From positions 1 to 64,000 of the forward strand of contig JAFVUD010000004.1 of assembly GCA_017502865.1 (NCBI GenBank): 64,000 nucleotides of DNA, given 5' to 3'. Shown in pieces: positions 52,163 through 62,055 of this stretch (position 1 is its first letter; each line of letters begins with the position of its first letter). The notes below the pieces were generated by a model. It was not told where the DNA came from and ran no database searches. It saw only the letters and a list, made by a program, of their open reading frames with translations. Made by a program: the position numbers and the translations under genes. Origin of the DNA: Alphaproteobacteria bacterium. Lineage in GTDB: Bacteria > Pseudomonadota > Alphaproteobacteria > Rs-D84.

Positions 52163-53520
52163 TACCACGACATGCTTTTGTACGATTTGGTATCGATTGT
52201 GTCACCAAAAATGTCACGCTTTTTCTGGGTCAGGCTGTCATACTGGTCATTCGAGATGACACGCAAGACAAAACTGTCGTCGTCACGCTGGGACAAGACC
52301 GGTAAAATGCGTTGCTGGGACACACCGGTATCACGTAAAACCTGTTCTACGATGGCCAAGCGACGGGCCGCCAATTTACGGGCATCTGAACTGGTCGTGG
52401 AACGCTGGGGGATGCCGATTTGAATTGCACGTGTTGGATTGTGCACAACAATCGCGGCATATTCTGCCAGCAAATTATAATTATCACGTGTCAGGGCAGA
52501 ATCTTCGTTGCGGAAACGGATTTTAATTTCCAACGGACGAACATCTGTGGTTTCAGACAAATCACGACGTGATGTGAAACCTTCGACACTGGATGACATA
52601 TCACTGGCGACGTCAAAACGGTCGTCAATTTGGAATGTTGACAGGTGTTTATTTTCAGACAAGAACGTTTTGCGGAACGCACGGCGTAATTCAGTTGGTG
52701 ACATTTTTGACATGTCGTCACGAACACTGGCAATGCGTGGCGATTTCACACGTTCAACGGTACGAACAATTACGTCTGGTTCCATTGGAACAACCATGCG
52801 GCGTAATGACACACCATCGGCTGCTTTTTCAACCGGTTCGACCGATGCAATTTTTTCGACATGTGCCACCACAGGTTCAGCACGTTCAACAACCGTACGT
52901 GTTGGTGCGGCGGTACGTTCGGCCGCAATTGGTGCCGCAATCACACGATCAGATGTGCGGGTGATGCTGCGTTCGGTTTCATCAACACGACGTTGCAATT
53001 CGACCAGACGTGCGATTTGTGCATCAATATCTGCCATTGGTTCGCTTTTAACAACGTTGGTCTGGACAGGTGTGGAATCATATGCGAATGTTGGTGCCAT
53101 TGCCCGACCATCCAGGCTTTCTTCGGGTAATACAGAATCGGAACGGAACACTGCGAATTCAGAAGGAGATGGCATACGCAGTGGTGCATCGGTTGCAGCA
53201 CGTGCCCATAAATCATTACTGGGGCGCTGGGGCAACAAAACATCGTTTGATGCAACAATTTTTTCACCTGTATCAACCGGGGCCGGTGTATATTTTGTCA
53301 CAGTGCCACGGGCAACAACACGACGTGTTGGTGCAGCAGGTTTCGTTTCAGTTTTTTCAACAGATGATGCAACGGTGCGTGTTGGTGTGGCAACCGTTTC
53401 ACCAAATGCAGCACGGGCAGAAACACCGCCCGACGACAGATTCACAACCGGCAAACGCACGTCTGCAAAGGCCGGCAATGCAATCAGTGTTGCAAATACA
53501 GAGATTGTTATACGACGCAT
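52162..53520 (-). CDS. Secreted OmpA-like C-terminal domain protein with long disordered linker
   Basis: About 452 residues from ATG 53520 after AAAGGAATT. It has a signal peptide (RRITISVFATLIALPAFA) and a long Ala/Thr/Val/Pro-rich region with a short coiled coil (MADIDAQIARLVELQRRVDE). The C-terminal domain of about 110 residues resembles OmpA peptidoglycan-binding domains (IKIRFRNEDSALT; ARKLAARRLAIVEQVLRD). The match is loose and the key Asp/Arg diaminopimelate site is not certain. It lies in the peptidoglycan cluster after murG, which fits a wall-binding role. Confidence 0.75.
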   Translation of the reverse strand: MRRITISVFATLIALPAFADVRLPVVNLSSGGVSARAAFGETVATPTRTVASSVEKTETKPAAPTRRVVARGTVTKYTPAPVDTGEKIVASNDVLLPQRPSNDLWARAATDAPLRMPSPSEFAVFRSDSVLPEESLDGRAMAPTFAYDSTPVQTNVVKSEPMADIDAQIARLVELQRRVDETERSITRTSDRVIAAPIAAERTAAPTRTVVERAEPVVAHVEKIASVEPVEKAADGVSLRRMVVPMEPDVIVRTVERVKSPRIASVRDDMSKMSPTELRRAFRKTFLSENKHLSTFQIDDRFDVASDMSSSVEGFTSRRDLSETTDVRPLEIKIRFRNEDSALTRDNYNLLAEYAAIVVHNPTRAIQIGIPQRSTTSSDARKLAARRLAIVEQVLRDTGVSQQRILPVLSQRDDDSFVLRVISNDQYDSLTQKKRDIFGDTIDTKSYKSMSW

Positions 53521-53591
53521 AATTCCTTTCCTTCCGCTACTATCATAGAACAAATGACGAATCGCACGCAAGAGGAAAAATGCAACGTATA

Positions 53592-54638
53592 TTATTTTGT
53601 GATTTCATCTGCAATCAATTCGACCGCATGATTTGGCACCAATGCTTTCTGGGCCATCTTGGCCAGGCGTGATGGATTGTCAAATAATTCAGTCAATGTT
53701 GCAGATAACCACTTTGGTGTGAACTTAGATTGTTCAATCGCGAAACCACCACCCAATTTCGCAAAACTGGCGGCGTTGGCGGCCTGGTCTGGATTAATAT
53801 TTAATGGCACAAAAATCGCAGGACGACCAATTGTTTCCAATTCTATGACCGTGCTGGCACCACTGCGACCGATAACTAAATCAGATGCGACGATTGCCCC
53901 CGCCATATCATGAATGAACGACAACACATTCGCATGAATTTTATTTTCTGCGTAAAAGCGTTGCAGACGTTCTACATTTTCAGGACGGGTTTGGTGGGTC
54001 ACAAAAATCTTTTTATTTTTCATTGATGCAATTGCGGCAGGTACAACGTCGTCCAGAATTTGCGCACCCAATGAACCACCTGTGACCAATAATTTCATTT
54101 CGTTTGGTAATGGTGCACCGGCCGCATCCAGGAAATCACGACGTACCGGTAAACCGGTATAAACAACACGGGCCGATGAATTTGATGGAATACCATCTAC
54201 GGTTGAAAAACTGGTCATCAGTGTTTTTACCCAGCGCATTGTAAATTTATTCGCACGACCAATGGCGGCATTTTGTTCGTGCAAGAATGTTGGAATTTTC
54301 CACAGGTGTGCCGCAAACACAGCCGGCACAGATGCATAACCACCAAACGCAACAACACGGTCTGGACGTGACACCATAAAACGCAATGTCAATGCAGTGG
54401 CAGAAACACCTATTTTAGTCAGGGCCCAGATTTGTTTCAGGCGACTTTTTGCACCAACACCCGATGCCCATATGTGCGACATGCGGGCAGATTCTGGTTT
54501 GCCACGGGCGACCATTTGACGAACACGACCGTCGCACGAAATTATGATTTTATGTTTACGTGATGCCAATTCCTGGGCAACGGCCAAGGCTGGAAATACA
54601 TGTCCACCTGTTCCACCGGTTGCAATCCATATTTTCAT
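53592..54638 (-). CDS. murG: UDP-N-acetylglucosamine transferase MurG
   Basis: MurG makes lipid II by adding GlcNAc to lipid I at the inner face of the membrane. The 348 residues have the N-terminal ATGGTGGHVFPALAVAQEL loop, FGGYASVPAVFAA and HEQNAAIGRANK. The C-terminal donor site begins GGSLGAQ, with SDLVIGRSGASTVIELETIG. Length is typical. It follows ftsW by 15 bases. Confidence 0.97.
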   Translation of the reverse strand: MKIWIATGGTGGHVFPALAVAQELASRKHKIIISCDGRVRQMVARGKPESARMSHIWASGVGAKSRLKQIWALTKIGVSATALTLRFMVSRPDRVVAFGGYASVPAVFAAHLWKIPTFLHEQNAAIGRANKFTMRWVKTLMTSFSTVDGIPSNSSARVVYTGLPVRRDFLDAAGAPLPNEMKLLVTGGSLGAQILDDVVPAAIASMKNKKIFVTHQTRPENVERLQRFYAENKIHANVLSFIHDMAGAIVASDLVIGRSGASTVIELETIGRPAIFVPLNINPDQAANAASFAKLGGGFAIEQSKFTPKWLSATLTELFDNPSRLAKMAQKALVPNHAVELIADEITK

Positions 54639-54653
54639 TTTTTATCCTTTTGA

Positions 54654-55799
54654 CTATTTCCATTTGTCTTCACGAACAATCGCCAAGACCATACCAAACA
54701 ACAAACAATATCCCAGGAACGAACTGCCCCCTGATGAAATGAATGGCAGTGTCATACCCTTAGGCGGCATAAGATGCAGTGTCGTTGCCAGATTGATACA
54801 TACCTGGGTACCGAACAGGGCCGCCGTGCCAGCAGTGGCATAAAACACAAATGAATCACGTGCAGACATTGCGTTTGTGACCAATCTGCGAATTACACAC
54901 AGCAAGAATATCAACAGAAAGCACGCAATTATCGCACCCCAGTCTTCGACCAATGCCGCATAGATAAAGTCTGTGTGGGCATCGGGCAGGCTTTCTTTGG
55001 CAAAGGCTTCGTCACCCATACCAAACAGACCGCCCTGGCGAATGGCGTTCACAGAATAGCCAACCTGGGTTGTTGGGTCCAGGGGCTGAAAGAAATCCAT
55101 AACACGGCGGTGTACGTGGGGCTGGAACAAAAACGCCAACAGACCGCCCACACCAAATATGCACGCCAATGGAACAATAATTATATATGGCAACCCCGCT
55201 ACAAACAAGAATACACAAAACACGATGAAATACAGCATCATGGTACCAATATCGGGCTGCATAAACAAAATAAGCAGCACAATAGCAAATGGTATCAAGT
55301 ACACCCACCAACTTAACAACGATAAACGCCACGCATCACGGTTCAAGAATATATCATCGCCATACTTTTCCTTCATCTTGGTCAGGAACCATGCACTTAA
55401 CATGATAAAGCCGGGCTTCATAATGTCAGATGGCATCAACCGGAATCCCAGTATTGGAATCCAGCGTTCAGACCCATGATGCACAGGCGAACAAAACAGT
55501 GTTAAAACCAACAACACAAAGCAAACTGCAACATTCAACACAGACAGCCCCAACACCAAACGTTTGTTTAACATACTGGTGGCGAATAAAGTGATTAAGC
55601 CAATACCATAAAACGGCAACATGCGCTGCAAGAAATAGTACCATTCCCAGCCTTTGCGTAGGGCCTGGACCGAGCCGGCCGACACAACACATAAAACACC
55701 AATAAAAATTAAGCCCAAAACACACCCCAGCAATCGCCGGTCTATGCTGTAATACCAACTGGTAAGTTTACTTTCTTCGGTTCTTCCACTTCCAAACAT
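54654..55799 (-). CDS. ftsW: Cell-division SEDS protein FtsW
   Basis: FtsW is the septal glycan polymerase that works with FtsI. The 381 residues have about ten membrane helices and the SEDS signature near the C-terminus (PFISSGGSSFLGYCLLFGMV). A terminator separates it from mraY, and a TATAAT box lies only six bases before the ATG, so it may be expressed as a leaderless message of its own. murD, normally between mraY and ftsW, is absent. Confidence 0.96.
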   Translation of the reverse strand: MFGSGRTEESKLTSWYYSIDRRLLGCVLGLIFIGVLCVVSAGSVQALRKGWEWYYFLQRMLPFYGIGLITLFATSMLNKRLVLGLSVLNVAVCFVLLVLTLFCSPVHHGSERWIPILGFRLMPSDIMKPGFIMLSAWFLTKMKEKYGDDIFLNRDAWRLSLLSWWVYLIPFAIVLLILFMQPDIGTMMLYFIVFCVFLFVAGLPYIIIVPLACIFGVGGLLAFLFQPHVHRRVMDFFQPLDPTTQVGYSVNAIRQGGLFGMGDEAFAKESLPDAHTDFIYAALVEDWGAIIACFLLIFLLCVIRRLVTNAMSARDSFVFYATAGTAALFGTQVCINLATTLHLMPPKGMTLPFISSGGSSFLGYCLLFGMVLAIVREDKWK

Positions 55800-55844
55800 A
55801 ATCGCATTATAACATGTTTAATTGCGAAAATATACCGCCAAAGG

Positions 55845-55875
55845 CAAAAAAATTCCCCACCGGACGGTGGGGGAT
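55845..55875 (-). terminator. Terminator between mraY and ftsW
   Basis: CCCCACC and GGTGGGG around GTCC with a run of seven Ts on the minus strand, just after mraY. Confidence 0.75.
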
Positions 55876-55878
55876 ATT

Positions 55879-56970
55879 TTACGCAAATTTCAGCATCGCC
55901 AATGCCAAGCCCGAAAACACAATCGACATTATGAAAAAGCGTTCTACAATCTTGGTTTCTGGCCAACCCAGTTCTTCGAAATGATGATGCAATGGTGCAC
56001 GCAAGAATACACGGCGACCGGTACCGGATATTTTGCGTGTGGCCTTGAAATACATGGTCTGGACAAAAGACGATAATAATATCAGCACCATCATGCCGGC
56101 AGATACCGCCATAATAACTTCGGATTTCAGCAACATGGCGACAGTACCCATAAAGCCGCCCAATGCCAGTGAGCCGACGTCCCCCATAAAGATGGACGCA
56201 GGTTTCGCATTAAACCACAAGAATCCCAATACAGCACCGAATGCCGCACCCAGTACTGCGTACAGGCCACTGGCCGTGGGCAAGAACATAACTGTATCCA
56301 TAAATCCAATGCGGGTTGCACCGTACAACGCAACAACCAAAACCAGCAATACCGGCAAATACAATTTAGACAACATACCATCCAGACCGTCTGTAATGTT
56401 GGTTGCATTTGCCGAACCGCATATTACAAAATACGCAAACACATAGTAAAAGATTCCCAATGGCAAAATGATTCCAAACGGCAATGCCAATGACAATTCT
56501 GGGATATATGGTGGCATTGTGCGATTAATCAAGAATGCCAAGATGACAACAAAGATTCCTTCGACACACAGACGGGTCAATGGCGACAGACCATTTGATG
56601 CCTTTTTAGATTGACTGGTGACCTTTTTATAATCATCAACAAAGCCCAATGCACCAAACATAACCAACGATGATAATGCAACCCAGCCCGCCAGATTGTT
56701 TGACATTGGCATAAACAAAATTGCACCCAACACAATCGCAAACACAACCAGAATACCGCCCATTGTTGGGGTACCGGCCTTTTTACGATGTGATTCTGGG
56801 ACATTTTCACTGATTGGCTGACCCTTTTTCTGCCATGCGTGCATTGCACGAACAAAGCCACGACCAAACAGCAGCATTACCAGAAATGCAACGGCAAACG
56901 CACCGGCAAACTGGGACCAGCCACTGGCAAACAAAGACAGACCATGTGATACAAAATAATCAGTCAGCAT
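55879..56970 (-). CDS. mraY: Phospho-N-acetylmuramoyl-pentapeptide-transferase MraY
   Basis: MraY makes lipid I by transferring the Mur-pentapeptide to undecaprenyl phosphate. From ATG 56970 with a GAAGGAGA site the protein has 363 residues and about ten helices. The active-site motifs are present: FVDDYKKV, NITDGLDGM and FMGDVGSLALGG. A final histidine cluster (LHHHFEELGWPE) is also typical. An upstream ATG at 57003 is rejected in favour of the ribosome-site-linked start. Confidence 0.97.
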   Translation of the reverse strand: MLTDYFVSHGLSLFASGWSQFAGAFAVAFLVMLLFGRGFVRAMHAWQKKGQPISENVPESHRKKAGTPTMGGILVVFAIVLGAILFMPMSNNLAGWVALSSLVMFGALGFVDDYKKVTSQSKKASNGLSPLTRLCVEGIFVVILAFLINRTMPPYIPELSLALPFGIILPLGIFYYVFAYFVICGSANATNITDGLDGMLSKLYLPVLLVLVVALYGATRIGFMDTVMFLPTASGLYAVLGAAFGAVLGFLWFNAKPASIFMGDVGSLALGGFMGTVAMLLKSEVIMAVSAGMMVLILLSSFVQTMYFKATRKISGTGRRVFLRAPLHHHFEELGWPETKIVERFFIMSIVFSGLALAMLKFA

Positions 56971-57024
56971 AAAAATCTCCTTCTTATGCTGACATTCTAT
57001 CACAATAAAATATGAAAATAAATC

Positions 57025-57336
57025 TTATTTAGCAATACATTCGACAGATGTTTCTTCTGGGCCGACGAACATTGTCCAGGTATCACCTTTGCCCCACAAA
57101 ACCATATCTGTATCATTGAATTTACCAACATAGCGCGTACCAGATGCAGATAAAGACAATACAAATTCTGCTGGCACACCCGAAATTACCGCATCCATTA
57201 CGGAACCATCTTCGGAAAAACTGATAGAAACACTGTGTTCGCCACACTGGTATGTAAGTTTTTCAGAAACCGCGTCCGATTTATCACAGGCCGCAACCGC
57301 CAATACCGCCAAGATTGACAACAATATTTTTTTCAT
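57025..57336 (-). CDS. Small lipoprotein, 103 aa
   Basis: The 103-residue protein begins MKKILLSILAVLAVAACDKS, a signal peptide with a lipobox ending at Cys17, so LspA would process it. The mature part is a compact beta-rich domain with two further Cys (QCGEHSVSISFSEDGS; TSVECIAK) and W residues near the end. This resembles small lipocalin-like or MliC-type lysozyme-inhibitor lipoproteins in size and Cys count, but the motif match is not convincing. It lies 34 bases after PBP1A. Confidence 0.75.
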   Translation of the reverse strand: MKKILLSILAVLAVAACDKSDAVSEKLTYQCGEHSVSISFSEDGSVMDAVISGVPAEFVLSLSASGTRYVGKFNDTDMVLWGKGDTWTMFVGPEETSVECIAK

Positions 57337-57370
57337 AATGCCCCTCCTTTATCTTTTGCGTTGATTTTGA

Positions 57371-59443
57371 TTAGAAGACACCGCCAACCATTGGAACACT
57401 GGCGGGAACAGATACCGTTGTGCCAGACGTTGTTGGAACAACCACAGTCTGGGGGGCGGGGTTTGGTTTTTGCCCCGGTTTGAACGCTTCGGAAATAATG
57501 GTACCGGTTGGGTCGGCCGATGCAGCAACACCGGTGCGACGATTTACACGCATAAATGTCATTCCGTTGGGAACAGGGAATGGTTGATCCTTTTTATCGG
57601 CCAAGGCAACACGCATAAAATCTGCGAATACACGGGCCGCCATATGGGAACCAGCCCCACGACCCAATGATTTTGGTGTGTCATAGCCCAGATAGACCCC
57701 GGCAATTAAATCTTTGGTAAAGCCAACAAACCATACGTCTTTGACATCGTTTGTAGTGCCGGTTTTACCCGCAATTGTGTGCCCAGGAACACGGGCCTGT
57801 TTTCCGGTGCCGCGTTCAACCGCACCCTGTAAAATAGAAACCATTTGATACAGGCTTTGCGGGTCAGATAACGGTTCGGCGGTTTCCGCAACAGTTGGTG
57901 GCAGCAATTCGGCATCCCATTCGATAATTTCGGTTTCATTACCACCGATGACACGGCCATATCTGTCTTCGATATAGTCAACCAATTTAGGCTGAATCGC
58001 ATGGCCACCGTTCACAAAGGCAGAATAGCCCAACACCAATTTTTCCAATGTTGTTTCGCCAGACCCCAATGCCATAGACAGATTAATATTTTTCATGTCG
58101 GCGGGATAAACACCAAAACGCTGGGCCACTTCGATAGATTCACGTTCACCAACCGTCTGGACCAGACGTACAGTTGGAACATTGCGTGATGTTTCCAATG
58201 ACAAACGCAGTGGTACATCGCCCAAGAATTTCTTGTCATAATTTTCGGGTTTCCACAATGTATTATCTTCACGCCAGCCAACAATTGGTGCATCCAGCAA
58301 TATTGATTGTGGTGAATAACCACGTTCCAACGCCGCCAGATACACGAATGGTTTGATGGTGGAACCAACCTGGCGGTATGCCTGGGTGGCACGGTTAAAT
58401 GAACTTTCGTTAAATGAACGACCGCCGGTCATTGCCAAAATACGTCCAGTGTGTGGATTCATCGCAATAATTGCACCCTGTAATTTTTCGGTACGTCCCT
58501 GGTTGAACACGTCCAATTCTTTGTTCAATGCGGCGGCGGCGGCACGTTGCAATTCCGGCACAATTGTTGTTTTGATATACAGACCCTGGTTATACAGGGT
58601 TTCACGCCCCAACGAATTCAATAATTGGCGGCGAACATCTTCGGCAAAGTATTGAAAGTCTTCTTCCATTTGGGCGGTAAAACCGCTGTTGATATTTAAT
58701 TCTTCGGCGGCGGCGGTGTCGGCGGCGTCCTGGGTAATAAAGCCTTCTTCGACCATGCGACGCAGTACATAGTTGCGACGTTCAACCGCCATGTTGCGGT
58801 TATTTGGTGCCTTGGGCAGAGAGGCCAGAAATGCACACTGGGCCAGTGACAATTCCGATACAGGTTTATTGAAATACATCAATGCAGCCGATCCAACACC
58901 ATATGCACGGGCCCCCAGGAAAATCTGGTTCAGGTACAGGGTCATGATATGCTGTTTAGAAAATGCACGTTCCAAACGCAGTGCCAAAATCGCTTCTTTG
59001 ATTTTGCGTGAAATTGTGCGTTCAGACGTCAGGAAGAAATTCTTGGCCACCTGTTGGGTGATGGTGGATGCACCGGAAAAGCGGGTATTAAATCCCATCA
59101 TACGCATAACATTATTTGTGGCGGCACGAATGATACCCTGGACATCAATGCCAGGATGGGTCCAGAAATTCTGGTCTTCGGCGGCGATAAATGCATTTAC
59201 CAACTGGGGCGGCATGTCGGCATAGTCGATAAACACACGACGTTCTTCGGCGTATTCGATTAACAACGAACCGTCTGATGCATACAGACGTGTTGCAACC
59301 GGTGGTGCATATGTTGCCAATTTCTTGTAATCAGGCAGGTCATTACCATAGATTAAAATTAATGCAGCCAATGCAGCAATTGCACCGGTAAAACACCAAA
59401 AGATTACATTTAATAAAATGCGTAAAAATTTTTTGAATTTCAT
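57371..59443 (-). CDS. mrcA: Penicillin-binding protein 1A (bifunctional glycosyltransferase/transpeptidase)
   Basis: PBP1A polymerises and cross-links peptidoglycan. From ATG 59443 the protein has 690 residues. It has a membrane anchor (about 10-32) and a GT51 domain with the catalytic Glu89 in AAEDQNFWTHPG. The transpeptidase domain has Ser361 in STIKPF and KTGT in AGKTGTTNDVKD. A Pro/Thr-rich tail ends the protein. It has its own TTGCAA/TAAAAT promoter with a leader of about three bases. An upstream ATG at 59482 is before the -10 box and is rejected. Confidence 0.96.
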   Translation of the reverse strand: MKFKKFLRILLNVIFWCFTGAIAALAALILIYGNDLPDYKKLATYAPPVATRLYASDGSLLIEYAEERRVFIDYADMPPQLVNAFIAAEDQNFWTHPGIDVQGIIRAATNNVMRMMGFNTRFSGASTITQQVAKNFFLTSERTISRKIKEAILALRLERAFSKQHIMTLYLNQIFLGARAYGVGSAALMYFNKPVSELSLAQCAFLASLPKAPNNRNMAVERRNYVLRRMVEEGFITQDAADTAAAEELNINSGFTAQMEEDFQYFAEDVRRQLLNSLGRETLYNQGLYIKTTIVPELQRAAAAALNKELDVFNQGRTEKLQGAIIAMNPHTGRILAMTGGRSFNESSFNRATQAYRQVGSTIKPFVYLAALERGYSPQSILLDAPIVGWREDNTLWKPENYDKKFLGDVPLRLSLETSRNVPTVRLVQTVGERESIEVAQRFGVYPADMKNINLSMALGSGETTLEKLVLGYSAFVNGGHAIQPKLVDYIEDRYGRVIGGNETEIIEWDAELLPPTVAETAEPLSDPQSLYQMVSILQGAVERGTGKQARVPGHTIAGKTGTTNDVKDVWFVGFTKDLIAGVYLGYDTPKSLGRGAGSHMAARVFADFMRVALADKKDQPFPVPNGMTFMRVNRRTGVAASADPTGTIISEAFKPGQKPNPAPQTVVVPTTSGTTVSVPASVPMVGGVF

Positions 59444-59453
59444 AGTGATATAA

Positions 59454-59482
59454 ATTTTAAGATAAACACAAAAGTTTTGCAA
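59454..59482 (-). promoter_or_regulatory. Promoter of PBP1A gene
   Basis: TTGCAA, 17 bases, TAAAAT, and ten bases later the ATG; no ribosome site is visible in the very short leader. Confidence 0.6.
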
Positions 59483-59495
59483 GTTTGTATTAAAT

Positions 59496-59520
59496 TAAAA
59501 ATCCCCCGTTGGGGGATTTG
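59496..59520 (-). terminator. Terminator of the large Cys-rich gene
   Basis: AAATCCCCC and GGGGGATTT arms with a T-run on the minus strand. Confidence 0.8.
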
Positions 59521-59523
59521 TTT

Positions 59524-61992
59524 TTATGCACCGGACGTGTCTTCTACACAGGTACCATTATTTTCTTTATAGCCTGCATCACACGTACACTTGCCGTCGG
59601 TCCAAGAAGCATACTCAACCGCTTCACACTCCGTAGGATCTGTTGGCAATTGGGCAGCAGGGGAAGGGGCAGGGCTTGGTGTGTTGCCCGTTTTTGGAAT
59701 ACATACGCCATCATTATCCGGGTCAGGGTCATATCCAGACGCACAGGCATCGCACGTTTGACCGGTATAACCTGTTTTACATACACATGTGCCGTATGAA
59801 TTACGTTCTGCATTTTTACCGCATACCGCAACACACAATGTTCCATATGGCTGGTACCCGGGCAAGCATTTGCAACGGGCGTTAACATAGTCGCCATCTG
59901 CGGTGCCAATTGTACCCTCGGTAGAGGTGTATTGAGAATTATCCGGGCACAACAGTGATTCATAGAACATTTCTGAAACACAGTTGATAATACCGTCGTT
60001 ATAGACAGAAGAGCCGTAATCCACACCTTCGGCATATTTACAGCCAGAAACGGTCACATCTGATTCCGGATTATCAATTTCGGGTGGGCCGGCAAAGATT
60101 GCAAAGCCACATGTCAATGCAACATTGCGGCATGCACCACGCATAACGTTATAGATACTGTTGATGCTGGCACTGGACGACCAGGTGTTAATCTGGGTGA
60201 CCTGTTGGTTATAACAGGTGGCAACATCAATCATACAATTTGACGAATATTCCGAAATAATACGTTTCTGGGCCGCACGAACATTTACCATCGCACGTTG
60301 GATATAATTTACAACAACATCGTTTGTGGCATTATATGTATCTGTGTCACTGTATGTATAACGTTGACATTTGTCCAACACGGCACGACACAGACCGTTA
60401 TCTGTTACTTTTTGGCCGGTGCCAATCTTGCTCATCAAATATTTTACGACACAGGCACCATCGCCCAAATCATTGCTAGGATCTGTGCTAGCGGCGATTG
60501 CCTGGTGCGTACCGCAGGCAGCAGGGGTCATGCTGACCGTGTTGCCGATTGATTTTTGCAAAAATCCACTGTCAATACTGGCGTTATTGTAATCTTCCAT
60601 AAACTGGGTAATTTTGGTGATGTCTTGACCCAAGACAACCTTGCCATTTTCGTCGATATATCGTTTGGTTGGGTCAACACACTTGTAATAGTTATCGCCA
60701 CAAACCATGTCGTCTTTCATACATGTTTCCAGGGCAGAGATGCAGCCCTTGGCATCGTATTGATTCTTGTTTTGCAGAACGGCCAGACGTGCCTTTTGCA
60801 ACATGCGTTCGGCACTGCGTACATTGTTTTTCAATGTATCGTTCATCTTGGTCAGGCCCTTTTCATAGGCGATACAATCTTTATCAATTGCCAATTCATA
60901 ATTGCCGGTGACCTGTTGCGATGTGGCACCCGCTTCTTTGCATTGGGATAAAATTGTGCTGCAACGTTTTTTGGCAGCGTTATATAAATCTGTGCCACGT
61001 AATTTGGCGAAACTGCCACTGGTGCCGGTGTTCAAGAAATCCAGACTGAATAAATCAGCACTGTCGGCGGTAAAATCCAAATCCATGTCCAGACCGGTAA
61101 ATGAATCGGCGGAATATGTGGTCGCACTGGTCGGGTCTTTGATTAAATCTTCGATTTGGGCCAACATGTTGCGGGTTTCGGTGGTATCAACCTGGCCGGA
61201 CAAGGCCTCTTCCGCTTCGGTGGCGGTTAAAATCGCACGAATTTCATCGGCAGACAGACCAACATAACGGATACGTTGGGCAACGTCGTTTAATTCGCTG
61301 TTGGCTTCTTTGACGGCCTCTTCTACCTTGGTATATTTGGACAGGTTGCCAGAACAACTGCAACGGCCCTGGTTCGTGTCAACAACGTTGCAAAACTGGT
61401 CCATGCAATCGTTATACTGTTGCTGGCACGTGTTGTTTAATTCAGACAACTGTTCCAGGCGTTCTTTAGCCTCGGCAATGGATTCACGGGTGACTTCTTT
61501 GGATGCGGCACGGGATTGAACCGAACGCAAAGATTCATCTATGTTAGATCCGGTTTGCAGACCACTGCCCGCAATGGTGGCACGACCGCCAACCTCGGCT
61601 GTGGAGGGACGCAAAGACAACCCAGCACGACGAATTGTGGGGTTGTTGTTTATGCTGGCACTGGAAACACGGGCATTACGGCCAACCGTGGACACAACAT
61701 CAGACAATGTCATGTTTGCACCACCTGCAACAACAGAACGTGAAACCGTCGAACGTGCCGCCGTGCCAGATTGCGACGTAGTTGGCGTGACAGCAGTTGT
61801 GACATTACGTGATATTGCAGTGCGGGATTGTTTGGCCGACGATGGTGCAACACGTTCGGTTGCCACAGTCGCCGATGTACCAGCAGTTGTTTTTGTGTTT
61901 GTTGATGGAATGACACGCGACGCAGCCGACGCGGCAGAAACAGCCGGCGCACATATGGCTAATGCGAAAAAACACGTCGCAAGTTTTCTCAT
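59524..61992 (-). CDS. Large secreted Cys-rich protein with C-terminal EGF-like repeats
   Basis: An 822-residue protein of unknown family. A signal peptide (MRKLATCFFALAICAPAVSA) is followed by about 130 residues of Ser/Thr/Val-rich, probably disordered sequence. A long helical part (about 160-560) has scattered Cys pairs (NTCQQQYNDCMDQFCNV; CISALETCMKDDMVCGDNYY). The C-terminal 200 residues have EGF-like Cys spacing (CKCLPGYQPYGTLC, CVCKTGYTGQTC, CTCDAGYKENNGTC) and a Pro/Ser linker. Total Cys exceeds 40, so disulfides and export are expected. It lies between PBP1A and an inactive phosphatase-fold gene. Confidence 0.82.
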   Translation of the reverse strand: MRKLATCFFALAICAPAVSAASAASRVIPSTNTKTTAGTSATVATERVAPSSAKQSRTAISRNVTTAVTPTTSQSGTAARSTVSRSVVAGGANMTLSDVVSTVGRNARVSSASINNNPTIRRAGLSLRPSTAEVGGRATIAGSGLQTGSNIDESLRSVQSRAASKEVTRESIAEAKERLEQLSELNNTCQQQYNDCMDQFCNVVDTNQGRCSCSGNLSKYTKVEEAVKEANSELNDVAQRIRYVGLSADEIRAILTATEAEEALSGQVDTTETRNMLAQIEDLIKDPTSATTYSADSFTGLDMDLDFTADSADLFSLDFLNTGTSGSFAKLRGTDLYNAAKKRCSTILSQCKEAGATSQQVTGNYELAIDKDCIAYEKGLTKMNDTLKNNVRSAERMLQKARLAVLQNKNQYDAKGCISALETCMKDDMVCGDNYYKCVDPTKRYIDENGKVVLGQDITKITQFMEDYNNASIDSGFLQKSIGNTVSMTPAACGTHQAIAASTDPSNDLGDGACVVKYLMSKIGTGQKVTDNGLCRAVLDKCQRYTYSDTDTYNATNDVVVNYIQRAMVNVRAAQKRIISEYSSNCMIDVATCYNQQVTQINTWSSSASINSIYNVMRGACRNVALTCGFAIFAGPPEIDNPESDVTVSGCKYAEGVDYGSSVYNDGIINCVSEMFYESLLCPDNSQYTSTEGTIGTADGDYVNARCKCLPGYQPYGTLCVAVCGKNAERNSYGTCVCKTGYTGQTCDACASGYDPDPDNDGVCIPKTGNTPSPAPSPAAQLPTDPTECEAVEYASWTDGKCTCDAGYKENNGTCVEDTSGA

Positions 61993-62055
61993 CTCTTTGG
62001 GTAATTATATCACAAGATTGTTTTTTAGGAAAGTGATTAGTTGTGTTTTATGCAA

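Noticed and set aside
52508-53548. A 346-codon plus-strand ORF antisense to the OmpA-like gene
   Set aside because: The minus-strand frame has a signal peptide, ribosome site and OmpA-like end. The plus-strand frame is Arg/Ser/Thr-biased with no start signals.
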